Below are positions 1 to 6,786 of a stretch of DNA of 6,786 bases, in pieces. Within the stretch, counting starts at the first letter, position 1. Every line of letters starts with the position of its first letter. The DNA is taken from positions 1 to 6,786 of the forward strand of contig JAISBR010000133.1 of NCBI GenBank assembly GCA_031266095.1, given 5' to 3'. The notes under the pieces were generated by a model that saw only the letters and a list, made by a program, of their open reading frames with translations, did not search any database and had not been told where the DNA came from. This DNA comes from Treponema sp. (lineage in GTDB: Bacteria > Spirochaetota > Spirochaetia > Treponematales > Breznakiellaceae). A program made the position numbers and the translations under genes.

Positions 1-76
<76 letters not shown>

Positions 77-148
77 CGCCCCGAAACTATAACGCTGCAC
101 CGGAGAGAGAAACCGGACCGGCTGGCGGGGTGTTCGTTCATGGGGAGT

Positions 149-177
149 ATTATACGCGCGGAAGGGGGAATTGTCAA
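149..177 (-). promoter_or_regulatory. Perfect-consensus sigma70-type promoter facing left
   Basis: On the minus strand, TTGACA (177 to 172) and TATAAT (154 to 149) are separated by exactly 17 bp. Both hexamers match the housekeeping-sigma consensus at all six positions and the spacer has the optimal length, so chance is a poor explanation. Transcription would start near 142 and run leftwards out of the window. An ATG on the same strand (141 to 139) lies 7 bases after the -10 box, so it would sit at or next to the transcription start. The driven gene is not visible; it could be a leaderless mRNA or a stable RNA. Confidence 0.8.
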
Positions 178-317
178 CGTGCGCATTGTACTGCGCGCAT
201 TGCGCGGCGAACCGGGGCAGCCGCCTATACGGTAACGCCGCCCGGTGAGCCTGGTGCGCCGTGAGATTTTATGCGCGGAGCGCGGCAAGCTCCTGTGCAT
301 TTTGCCCGGTTTCATAC

Positions 318-323
318 TATAAT
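318..323 (+). promoter_or_regulatory. Candidate -10 box of the GH13-sppA transcript
   Basis: TATAAT at 318-323 matches the -10 consensus fully and lies 43 bases before the GH13 start codon, implying a leader of about 35 bases beginning near 330. No good -35 hexamer sits 16-18 bp upstream (the bases around 293-301 are a poor match), and there is no extended -10 TG. If real, the promoter may therefore be weak or activator-dependent. Confidence 0.5.
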
Positions 324-353
324 TAGAACCATAGTTATCCCATATTTACCGTC

Positions 354-359
354 AGGAGG
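354..359 (+). promoter_or_regulatory. Ribosome binding site of the GH13 gene
   Basis: AGGAGG lies 6 bases before ATG 366. It decides the start in favour of 366 over the in-frame ATG at 375, for which the spacing would be 15 bases. Confidence 0.85.
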
Positions 360-365
360 GCGCTC

Positions 366-3300
366 ATGGAAAGGATGAATGTACGGCTCACTGTTCTGGA
401 GAAAAAAAGAGGGGCCGCTTCCGGCGGACCTGCTCCCCTCCGCGCGGCGCTCATGGAATTCCATATCAACCGGGATGTGCGTAAGGCGTACAGCCTTACG
501 GACAGCCTCTTTGCCCTTACCGGTAACGTGATCCTGGCCGATATGCGGCAGACCCGGGAACTGACGGCAAAGCTGAACTCCGCGCTTGATCCGGCCCACC
601 CTGAGCGGTTTATACGGGCCGGGCAGCTCTACATTATGGGCCTCATCGACGAGATACTCCACTATGTGGTGTCCCTGTACCTCCAGCAGGTACGGTCCGA
701 CGCTTTTGACCGCTGCCTGGTCAGGCTGGAAAATAAACTGGGTGAGGGCAGGACGGACGGCCTCCTCGTTGCTTTTTGTGAGCAGTTCCCGCCCAAGCCG
801 GTGTACACCGGCGAAAAAGTGACGCCTGAGTACCTGCGCGGCGAGGCGGACGGCGCAAGCTGCCGTTCCCTTGCGCTGGAAGAGACGATGCTGCTCTCCC
901 TGGCGAATCTTAACCCCGCGTTTAAGCCCTTTTCCTTTTTGTTTGATGATGAAAATCTGGCGAGGCATACCGTCTACCCCGCGGCAGTCGAGGAGATGAA
1001 ATCGTACTTCAAGGAACTGCCTCCCTTTGGGCCGGACGGTCAGAGCCTGTGGGATATGCTCCGCGCCCCGGCCCTGGCTTCCCCGGATTCCCTCTCGGGC
1101 CAGCTTGACTACATGCGTAAGAACTGGGGGCTTATCCTTTCAAAGTTTATGTCCCGGATACTCATCGGCCTGGACGTTATTAAAGAAGAGGAAAAGCCGG
1201 GCTTTTCAGGTCCCGGCCCGACGGAGATCTTGAGCTTCGCCGGCCTGGATGAATATGAGCGTTTCAGCCCGGACCAGGACTGGATGCCCCGGACCGTGCT
1301 GATGGCCAAGAGTACCCTGGTGTGGCTCTTTCAGCTTTCCGAAAAATACGGCAGGGACATTACCCGCCTGGACCAGATCCCCGACGAGGAACTGGACGAG
1401 CTTGCCCGGCGGGGGTTTACCGGGCTGTGGCTCATCGGTCTGTGGGAGCGGAGCAAGGCCAGCAAAACCATCAAGCAATGGACCGGCAACCCCGAGGCGG
1501 CGGCCAGCGCCTACAGCCTCTACGATTATGATATCGCCGGCGAGCTGGGCGGCTGGGGGGCGCTGGTCAATCTGCGGGAACGCTGCATAAGGCGGGGTAT
1601 CCGTCTTGGGTCGGATATGGTTCCCAACCACACCGGTATCGACAGTAAATGGATCATTGAGCATCCGGACCGCTTCCTCCAGCTTCCGTATCCTCCCTTC
1701 CCCGCATACAACTACAACTGCGGCAACCTTTCAGGCCGCGATGATGTGACCGTTCAAATTGAGGAGCATTACTTTACCCGCAGCGACGCGGCGGTGGTCT
1801 TCAAGCGGATAGACAACCGAAGCGGTGAGACCCGCTACATCTACCACGGCAACGACGGTACATCCATGCCCTGGAACGACACCGCCCAGATCGATTTTCT
1901 CAATCCCGAGGCGCGGGAAGCGGTGATCCGTACCATCGTCGGCGTGTGCCGGCAGTTTTCGATTGTACGCTTCGACGCGGCCATGACTCTGGCAAAGCGC
2001 CACATTCAGCGGCTCTGGTACCCCGCGCCGGGCCGGGGCGGCGCAATCGCCAGCCGCGCCGAACACGCCCTTGCCGCCGAGGAATTCAACCGCCGTATCC
2101 CCAACGAGTTTTGGCGGGAAGTGGTGGATCGCTGCGCCGTGGAAGCGCCGAACACCCTGCTCTTAGCCGAAGCCTTCTGGATGATGGAAGGCTACTTTGT
2201 CCGTACCCTGGGTATGCACCGGGTGTATAACTCGGCCTTTATGAATATGCTCAAGAACGAGGAAAACGCCAAGTACCGGGCAACCATCAAAAATACCCTT
2301 GAATTTGATCCGGAGATTCTCAAGCGGTTTGTGAACTTCATGAACAACCCCGATGAGGAAACCGCAGTGGCCCAGTTCGGTAAAGGCGATAAATACTTTG
2401 GCATCTGTACCCTCCTTGTGACCATGCCGGGACTGCCCATGTTCGGCCACGGCCAAATCGAGGGCTTTGAGGAAAAGTACGGCATGGAATACCGCCGGGC
2501 CTACCGGGACGAAAAGCCCGACGGCTTCCTGGTGGATCGCCACGAACGGGAGATCTTCCCCCTGATGAAACGCCGGGTCCTCTTTTCCGGCAGTGTCAAT
2601 TTCAGGCTGTACGATCTGTACACCGAGGGCGGTACGGTAAATGAAAATGTATTTGCCTACTCCAACCGTGTGTGGTCTAACGGCGTTGAGGAACGGGCGC
2701 TGGTTCTGTACAATAACTCCTATTATGAAACAGCGGGCCGGATCAAAATGAGTGATCCCGCTATTCCCCAGGACGACGGCGGAAAGCGCAGGGACAGTTT
2801 GAGCGAGGCGCTGTTGATCCACGGTGAAGCTCAGTACTTTACCCTGTTTAGGGAACAGAAATCGGATTGGTGGTTCATCAGTTCCTCCAAGGAACTCTGC
2901 GAGAGCGGCCTCCAGGTGAATCTGCGGGGATACGAGACCAGGGTGTTTCTGGATATCCACGAAGTCGAGGACGACGCCAACGGCCGCTGGGCCAGGCTGC
3001 ACCATGAACTGCGGGGCGGCGGCACGCCGGACCCCCAGGCGGCGATCATGGATATTTTCCTCGGTGAGCTGTACTGGCGCTTTACGGAACTTTTCAAACC
3101 GGAGATTATAGCCGGTTTGCATGCGTTCTTTGTCAAGAACGCTCAAAGCGGCAAGGACTCCCCGAACGCGGCGGACACCGGGGGAGCGCCTTCACTCAGC
3201 GGATCGGGAGAAGCCTTTATCGAATCGCTTAAGGCGCCTGCCGAAGCGTTTTTTGAGGCCGCGTCCCGTTTTATTGAGGGCGGGAACGGCGCTTTTGACC

Positions 3301-4181
3301 CCTGGACGCCTCTGGACGCCCAGGGCGTTAAGCTGAGTTTTTCGCCGCTTACCAAAGAGACGATATGGGCTGCGTTTAAGGCCGCTATCGCCCGGTTCAT
3401 CGGAATCGCCGGTCCATCCGGGGCAAGTATCCCGGCGGCGCGGCTCCTGGGAAACCTGGCCGATCGTATCAGGGAACAGCAGTTCCTCTGCGCGGCCGCC
3501 ATGGGCTACGCTCTCTTTTCCCTTTTGCGGCCCATAATCGGCACAGGCGCGGGCGGAAGTCTCGCGGTGAGCCTTGGCTTTGATCATTGGCGGCTTGACC
3601 GGAAGCTCAGGGATATCTATCGGGGTAACGGCGCTTCGGGCGCTGAGGCGTGGCGGCTTACGGATATAATCCGGGCCGTTCTTGCGAGGACAGCCCCGGA
3701 GGACGCTTCACCCGGCATGGAAGTACTGTTCAACGGGGAATCCTTCGAGCCGGGCCGGGCCGGAACCGCGCTGATCGAGGAAAACTATCAGAAAGAGGAT
3801 TTCAGGCGGCTCTTTGGAATCAACACCTTTGATGATGTTATCTGGTTCAACAAGGAAGGTTTTGAGCATACCCTTTTCTACGGAACCCTGTTTTTTATAT
3901 TGGAAGGCGATGGCGCTTTACGGCCTTCCGGCGGGATAAAGCCCCGTCCGGAACTGTCGTGGTTTGAAAGGGTTGACCGCATAGCGGTGTTTTCCGAAAC
4001 GCTGGTAAAAGCGAAGGAAAAATCAGGCTATCGCCTGGACGCGCTGCTTGATATACTTTCCGGGGCGGCCGGGTCAAGGCCGGCGCGGAAAACAGCGGCC
4101 AAGTCCGTTAAGGCCGGCAGGGATACGGATACGAGCGAAATATCCGCCGGGAAACCGGCCAAGGGAAAAAAGAAGGGATGA
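366..4181 (+). CDS. Large GH13 alpha-amylase-family protein with long N- and C-terminal regions
   Basis: This protein of 1271 residues is predicted to hydrolyse or transfer alpha-glucosyl units in the cytoplasm, since it has no signal peptide. Residues 1-300 are a non-catalytic, mostly helical region. The GH13 barrel spans about 305-735, starting with a WLIGLWERS strand near 354-362. Region I is DMVPNH (D417, H422), region II is RFDAA (R535, nucleophile D537) and region III is AEAFW (acid/base E602). Region IV is NNPDE, keeping the stabiliser D663 but with P662 where the usual His stands. A beta-sandwich-like domain C (about 735-865) follows, then a Gly/Ser-rich linker (about 923-951), a helical region and a Lys-rich tail. 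Typical alpha-amylases have 450-700 residues. From memory, similar long bacterial GH13 proteins exist without an assigned specificity, so amylase, glucanotransferase or a glycogen-related role all remain open. It is probably co-transcribed with the downstream SppA gene. Confidence 0.9.
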   Translation: MERMNVRLTVLEKKRGAASGGPAPLRAALMEFHINRDVRKAYSLTDSLFALTGNVILADMRQTRELTAKLNSALDPAHPERFIRAGQLYIMGLIDEILHYVVSLYLQQVRSDAFDRCLVRLENKLGEGRTDGLLVAFCEQFPPKPVYTGEKVTPEYLRGEADGASCRSLALEETMLLSLANLNPAFKPFSFLFDDENLARHTVYPAAVEEMKSYFKELPPFGPDGQSLWDMLRAPALASPDSLSGQLDYMRKNWGLILSKFMSRILIGLDVIKEEEKPGFSGPGPTEILSFAGLDEYERFSPDQDWMPRTVLMAKSTLVWLFQLSEKYGRDITRLDQIPDEELDELARRGFTGLWLIGLWERSKASKTIKQWTGNPEAAASAYSLYDYDIAGELGGWGALVNLRERCIRRGIRLGSDMVPNHTGIDSKWIIEHPDRFLQLPYPPFPAYNYNCGNLSGRDDVTVQIEEHYFTRSDAAVVFKRIDNRSGETRYIYHGNDGTSMPWNDTAQIDFLNPEAREAVIRTIVGVCRQFSIVRFDAAMTLAKRHIQRLWYPAPGRGGAIASRAEHALAAEEFNRRIPNEFWREVVDRCAVEAPNTLLLAEAFWMMEGYFVRTLGMHRVYNSAFMNMLKNEENAKYRATIKNTLEFDPEILKRFVNFMNNPDEETAVAQFGKGDKYFGICTLLVTMPGLPMFGHGQIEGFEEKYGMEYRRAYRDEKPDGFLVDRHEREIFPLMKRRVLFSGSVNFRLYDLYTEGGTVNENVFAYSNRVWSNGVEERALVLYNNSYYETAGRIKMSDPAIPQDDGGKRRDSLSEALLIHGEAQYFTLFREQKSDWWFISSSKELCESGLQVNLRGYETRVFLDIHEVEDDANGRWARLHHELRGGGTPDPQAAIMDIFLGELYWRFTELFKPEIIAGLHAFFVKNAQSGKDSPNAADTGGAPSLSGSGEAFIESLKAPAEAFFEAASRFIEGGNGAFDPWTPLDAQGVKLSFSPLTKETIWAAFKAAIARFIGIAGPSGASIPAARLLGNLADRIREQQFLCAAAMGYALFSLLRPIIGTGAGGSLAVSLGFDHWRLDRKLRDIYRGNGASGAEAWRLTDIIRAVLARTAPEDASPGMEVLFNGESFEPGRAGTALIEENYQKEDFRRLFGINTFDDVIWFNKEGFEHTLFYGTLFFILEGDGALRPSGGIKPRPELSWFERVDRIAVFSETLVKAKEKSGYRLDALLDILSGAAGSRPARKTAAKSVKAGRDTDTSEISAGKPAKGKKKG

Positions 4182-5944
4182 ATGTACATGGAAAAATATT
4201 GGCTCTGGGAGTGTTCTGTCTGACCGCAATACCGCTGTTCTCCCAGAGTATGTATCTCGAACTCAACCTGAATAACCAGGCGATTCACAGCAGGGTCTTC
4301 CAGAGCCGGTCAAGGCCGGCGCTGGAGCTGTTCAGGGTGATCGAGCGGGCGGGTAAAGACACGAGAATCCAGGGGATCCTCCTCAATGTTTCCGCGTATC
4401 AGGCTGACCGGGAAACCCTGTGGGAACTGCGGACCGCGCTGGAACAATTTAAATCCCAGGGGAAAAAGATATGCGCCTTTATCAGCGGCGCGGATATGGA
4501 CCTCTACTGTCTGGCCTCGGTGGCGGATAAAATCATAATGGATGAACAGGGAGTCTTGTTCCTCAGCGGTTATGCTTTTAGCAGGAACTATGTATCGCAT
4601 ACCCTGGAAAAACTGGGGATAGGGGCCAGGGAACTGCGCTATTTTGAATATAAGTCTGCGGCGGAAACTTATGTCAGGGACTCCCTTTCCGAGGCGGACC
4701 GCAGGCAGTACGGCGAGTGGCTTGACGACGTGTTCATGGTAACCCGCGATACGCTGATAAAGGCCCGTTCCTGGACACCCGAACAATTTGACGCGATCCT
4801 GAACAGGGAATTTTTGTATTCAGCGAAAAGCGCCCTGGAGAGGGGATTGGTTGATCGTGTTGGCAGGGAAGACGCGGCGGCCGAGACGCTCAAGGCGCTG
4901 GAAGGCGCTGAGGTGAAACAATTTGCCCTGTACGGCGATCCCGCCTCAAGCCTTATGGAGACTAAGGCCCTGTACGGTCCCGGCAGGGCGGGCGGCGTTT
5001 TTTCAATGCCCCCGGTGATCGCCGTGGTTCATGCCAATGGTCAGACCGACATGGAACGGGGCATGGCCGCCCGGAACCTGGCGAAGACTATCCGGGAGGT
5101 ATCTGAGCGGAAACGGGTCAAGGCCATGGTAATCCGCATCGATTCACCGGGGGGAAGCGCCGAAGCCGCCGACTACATCGCCGAGGCGGTGAAACGCGCC
5201 AAGGAGCGGATTCCCGTGGTGGTTTCCATGGGTTCAGTGGCCGCCTCAGGCGGCTATTGGGCGAGTATATACGCCAGCCATATCATCGCTTCCCCTTACA
5301 CCCTTACCGGCTCCATCGGCGTCATCGGCAATTGGTTCTATGACAAGGGCCTTAACGACAAATTGGGCTTTACCGTAGATTCCCTGCAGCGGGGCGGCCA
5401 CGCTGATCTCATGAGCGGCGTCATTCTGCCCCAGCGGGACCTCAACGCGGAAGAAGAAGCCCGTTATCGCGCCTACATCCTGGACATCTACGGCACATTC
5501 ACCGCTAAAGTCGCCGCCGGCCGCGGTATGGACCTTGAACAGGTCGAAGCCGCCGCCCAAGGCCGGGTGTTTTCGGGCCTGGGCGCGCTCAACGCCGGCC
5601 TCATCGACAGCATCGGCGGCCTGAGCGACGCGATCCGTATCGCCCGGAATCTGGCGGAAATCCCGGAGGGCAAAAAAGTTGTGTACAGCGAATACCCCAA
5701 ACCCAAATTCTTCGATAGGCTGCTGGACCGGCTCCCTTTAGCGTCTGTTTTGGGCGCCGGTCACGTAGCGCGGGGCGCCACGCTGAACAATGCGGCGGCA
5801 TTTCTTGCGGATCTGCTCCTTCCTGAGCCCCTGCTGGAGGATATCCGCTACCGGCTTGAACGGAACGGCCAAGCTATGCCGATTCTGCCCATGGAGAGCG
5901 TGAACCTCCGCTTCGGCGGGGTATGGACCACCACTTCCAGTTAA
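4178..5944 (+). CDS. sppA: Signal peptide peptidase SppA, 67 kDa type (family S49)
   Basis: This 588-residue membrane-associated serine protease is predicted to cleave leftover signal peptides after protein export. Its N-terminus has a basic residue and a hydrophobic core (about 7-21), acting as a signal peptide or membrane anchor; there is no clear lipobox. Two S49 domains follow. The N-terminal one holds the general base K159 in EYKSAAETYVRDSLS. The C-terminal one (about 277-498) contains RIDSPGG (320-326) and the nucleophile S357 in GSVAASGGYW. In E. coli SppA (618 residues) the dyad is K209/S409, 200 residues apart; here the gap is 198, supporting the long two-domain form and an active enzyme. 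About 90 residues after the S49 core are not recognised. The start ATG overlaps the GH13 stop as ATGA, so translation is probably coupled. A weak AAGGGA lies 11 bases upstream and GAAGGG directly abuts the ATG. The nearby ATGs at 4182 and 4188 are in another frame that soon stops. Confidence 0.93.
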   Translation: MNVHGKILALGVFCLTAIPLFSQSMYLELNLNNQAIHSRVFQSRSRPALELFRVIERAGKDTRIQGILLNVSAYQADRETLWELRTALEQFKSQGKKICAFISGADMDLYCLASVADKIIMDEQGVLFLSGYAFSRNYVSHTLEKLGIGARELRYFEYKSAAETYVRDSLSEADRRQYGEWLDDVFMVTRDTLIKARSWTPEQFDAILNREFLYSAKSALERGLVDRVGREDAAAETLKALEGAEVKQFALYGDPASSLMETKALYGPGRAGGVFSMPPVIAVVHANGQTDMERGMAARNLAKTIREVSERKRVKAMVIRIDSPGGSAEAADYIAEAVKRAKERIPVVVSMGSVAASGGYWASIYASHIIASPYTLTGSIGVIGNWFYDKGLNDKLGFTVDSLQRGGHADLMSGVILPQRDLNAEEEARYRAYILDIYGTFTAKVAAGRGMDLEQVEAAAQGRVFSGLGALNAGLIDSIGGLSDAIRIARNLAEIPEGKKVVYSEYPKPKFFDRLLDRLPLASVLGAGHVARGATLNNAAAFLADLLLPEPLLEDIRYRLERNGQAMPILPMESVNLRFGGVWTTTSS

Positions 5945-5962
5945 TGAATTTTAAGCGGCCGC

Positions 5963-5988
5963 TCTTTCAAAACTGAAGTTTTGAAAGA
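5963..5988. repeat. Perfect 12-bp inverted repeat in the gap after sppA
   Basis: TCTTTCAAAACT (5963-5974) and AGTTTTGAAAGA (5977-5988) are perfect reverse complements around a GA centre. As RNA this would fold as an 11-bp stem with a TGAA loop. It starts 18 bases after the sppA stop. The stem is AT-rich and no T-run follows on the plus strand (the next bases are ACCTCAT), so it is not a classical intrinsic terminator. It could be a dispersed palindromic repeat, an mRNA 3'-end stabiliser, a regulator binding site or a weak terminator. A GCGGCCGC palindrome sits immediately before it at 5955-5962. Confidence 0.75.
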
Positions 5989-6008
5989 ACCTCATATACT
6001 AGTATTAC
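5981..6008 (+). promoter_or_regulatory. Weak promoter candidate for the third gene
   Basis: TTGAAA (5981-5986, five of six matches to the -35 consensus) and TATTAC (6003-6008, four of six to the -10) are 16 bp apart. The -35 would lie inside the right arm of the inverted repeat. A better -10-like word, TATACT (5995-6000), has no suitable -35 box. Transcription would begin only just before the ribosome binding site. This is a tentative call from base matches alone. Confidence 0.25.
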
Positions 6009-6015
6009 AATGGAG

Positions 6016-6021
6016 AGGAGG
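6016..6021 (+). promoter_or_regulatory. Ribosome binding site of the third gene
   Basis: AGGAGG lies 8 bases before ATG 6030 and sets that start. The in-frame ATG at 6072 would give a shorter, more typical signal peptide but has no Shine-Dalgarno sequence. Confidence 0.8.
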
Positions 6022-6029
6022 ATGCCGGG

Positions 6030-6786
6030 ATGGAATCCACAGTTGATTCTTTGTATTATAGCAATCTGCAGATGGAACAGTCTATCAAATCGCGTTTTTG
6101 GCCCTGTTTTCTGATTTTCTTGCTCTGCTTTTTGGTACAGCCCGGTATTGCCCAGGAAGCGGAATACGAAGGGGGCGTCTTTTTTTTAGGCGGCCTGCAA
6201 GGCCATATCCCTGTCGAAGGGCATTTGAGTATAGCCCTGCCCGGCTTCCGCTTTGGCGGCGGCTGGGAACAGCCCCTGGGGCCAGGCTCGGCGCTCTTTT
6301 CGCTGGAAAGCGGCGGTCTCTTCCTGTCCTTTGTCGAGAACCGTTCTTCTATACTCTTTCCTTTGATGCTGCAAGCGGCTTATGCCTTGCCCCTGAGCCC
6401 TGAGTTTTCTCTTATATCCGGTCTGACCGCCGGGGGATTCGGCGCTGTAACGGGCGGTAGGGCCTTTATCCCCGCCTTTGGTCCCCGGCTCTATATCGAA
6501 ATGCGGAAAAACGGCGGAGCGCTTTCGTTTTTTTTGGGCGGTGGCGCTGATTTTCTGGTGAACCTCGGCGGCTTAACTCCCCTGCCGGTTCTGGAGGCGG
6601 GACTACGGCTTAGATTGGGAACAATCCCGAAGCCCGCCCCAACCGCCGATAAGGCCTCCTACGCGGACACGCGGCCAGGGGGAGAATCTCAAGCCGGGAG
6701 CGGCGGTCCGCCAGCGGGAGCGGCTGCGGGTACTCAGCCCGGCCAGCCGGGGTCCGCCGCCGGAACAAACACGCGGCCCGGGGGAG
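6030..6786 (+). CDS. Secreted, probable outer-membrane beta-barrel protein, 3' end missing
   Basis: The frame stays open from ATG 6030 to the window edge, giving 252 codons and no stop, so the product is incomplete. Residues 23-38 (after K20 and R22) form a strongly hydrophobic segment ending in QPGIAQ, which reads as a signal peptide cleaved near 41-42. Residues 45-205 alternate short hydrophobic and Gly-rich segments, for example GGVFFLGGL, LSFFLGGGADFLVNLGG and LEAGLRLRLG, in the manner of beta-hairpins in an outer-membrane barrel. From about 206 the protein changes to a Pro/Gly/Ala/Ser-rich stretch with TRPGG at 214-218 and again at 248-252. I do not recognise a named family. The 23-residue segment before the hydrophobic core is long for a signal peptide. 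It lies 85 bp after sppA on the same strand and could be the third gene of that operon or have its own promoter. Confidence 0.75.
   Translation, partial: MESTVDSLYYSNLQMEQSIKSRFWPCFLIFLLCFLVQPGIAQEAEYEGGVFFLGGLQGHIPVEGHLSIALPGFRFGGGWEQPLGPGSALFSLESGGLFLSFVENRSSILFPLMLQAAYALPLSPEFSLISGLTAGGFGAVTGGRAFIPAFGPRLYIEMRKNGGALSFFLGGGADFLVNLGGLTPLPVLEAGLRLRLGTIPKPAPTADKASYADTRPGGESQAGSGGPPAGAAAGTQPGQPGSAAGTNTRPGG
6667..6786 (+). repeat. Start of a 102-bp (34-residue) repeat inside the third gene
   Basis: The 18 bases at 6667-6684 recur at 6769-6786 with one mismatch (A at 6677, C at 6779). The distance of 102 bp equals 34 codons, so the frame is kept and TRPGG is encoded twice. Only one full unit is visible because the window ends on the last base of the second match. 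With two partial copies, a true tandem array is an inference. Confidence 0.45.

Noticed and set aside
245..322. Short plus-strand frame from GTG 245 upstream of the GH13 gene
   Set aside because: It has only about 26 codons and no ribosome binding site, and its stop falls inside the -10 box of the GH13 promoter.
312..968. Minus-strand open frame of 218 codons opposite the start of the GH13 gene
   Set aside because: It lies almost entirely antisense to a clearly recognised GH13 protein, has no ribosome binding site worth naming, and its product resembles no family I know. High GC content makes such antisense frames common.
2163..3146. Minus-strand open frame of 327 codons inside the GH13 gene
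   Set aside because: It is antisense to catalytic region III, region IV and domain C of the GH13 protein, and its translation shows no recognisable motif. It is a codon-bias shadow of the plus-strand gene.
4072..4322. The 15-mer GGTCAAGGCCGGCGC occurring near the GH13 end (about 4072) and in early sppA (about 4308)
   Set aside because: Both copies lie in coding sequence and read SRPA in frame using common codons. In GC-rich DNA this is readily coincidental, and no further copy is seen.
5955..5962. GCGGCCGC palindrome next to the inverted repeat
   Set aside because: An 8-bp GC palindrome is expected by chance in GC-rich DNA, and nothing else suggests a cloning junction or a binding site.
6098..6403. 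Plus-strand open frame of 101 codons near the right end
   Set aside because: It is in another frame over the barrel gene. The frame from 6030 has a strong ribosome binding site, a signal peptide and beta-barrel-like sequence, while this one is Arg/Pro-rich with no start signal.

Overview
The window looks like a piece, perhaps all, of a contig from a Gram-negative-type bacterium with high GC content. It has dense plus-strand genes, strong AGGAGG ribosome binding sites and a 4-bp stop/start overlap. Two products carry N-terminal export signals, and one of these looks like an outer-membrane beta-barrel. The overall style would fit a treponeme-like spirochaete, but that is an inference from gene style and remembered relatives. 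No marker gene here fixes the taxon.

Layout. Bases 1-74 are an almost pure poly-C run, most likely a sequencing or assembly artefact at a contig end. Bases 75-365 are non-coding. They hold a perfect-consensus promoter on the minus strand (TTGACA, 17 bp, TATAAT) pointing out of the window, and the -10 box and ribosome binding site of the first plus-strand gene. Bases 366-4181 encode a 1271-residue cytoplasmic protein with a central GH13 (alpha-amylase superfamily) barrel between long N- and C-terminal regions. Bases 4178-5944 encode a 588-residue SppA-type (67 kDa class) signal peptide peptidase, family S49, with both catalytic residues present; it overlaps the GH13 gene by ATGA. An 85-bp gap with a perfect 12-bp inverted repeat follows. 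From 6030 to the window end runs an unfinished gene for a secreted, probably beta-barrel protein, whose Pro/Gly/Ala-rich tail is just entering what looks like a second copy of a 34-residue repeat.

Working together. The GH13 enzyme and SppA are very probably one translationally coupled transcript. No biochemical link between intracellular alpha-glucan metabolism and cleavage of leftover signal peptides is evident, so the coupling may be simple co-expression. The third gene has its own strong ribosome binding site and may be transcribed separately, because the inverted repeat and a weak promoter candidate sit before it.

No tRNA, rRNA, CRISPR array, insertion sequence or phage gene was seen. 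I found no clear undescribed multi-gene system. The points most worth a second look are the outward consensus promoter with a possible leaderless start, the His-to-Pro change in GH13 region IV, the GH13-SppA coupling, the U-tract-less palindrome, and the repeat tail at the right edge.
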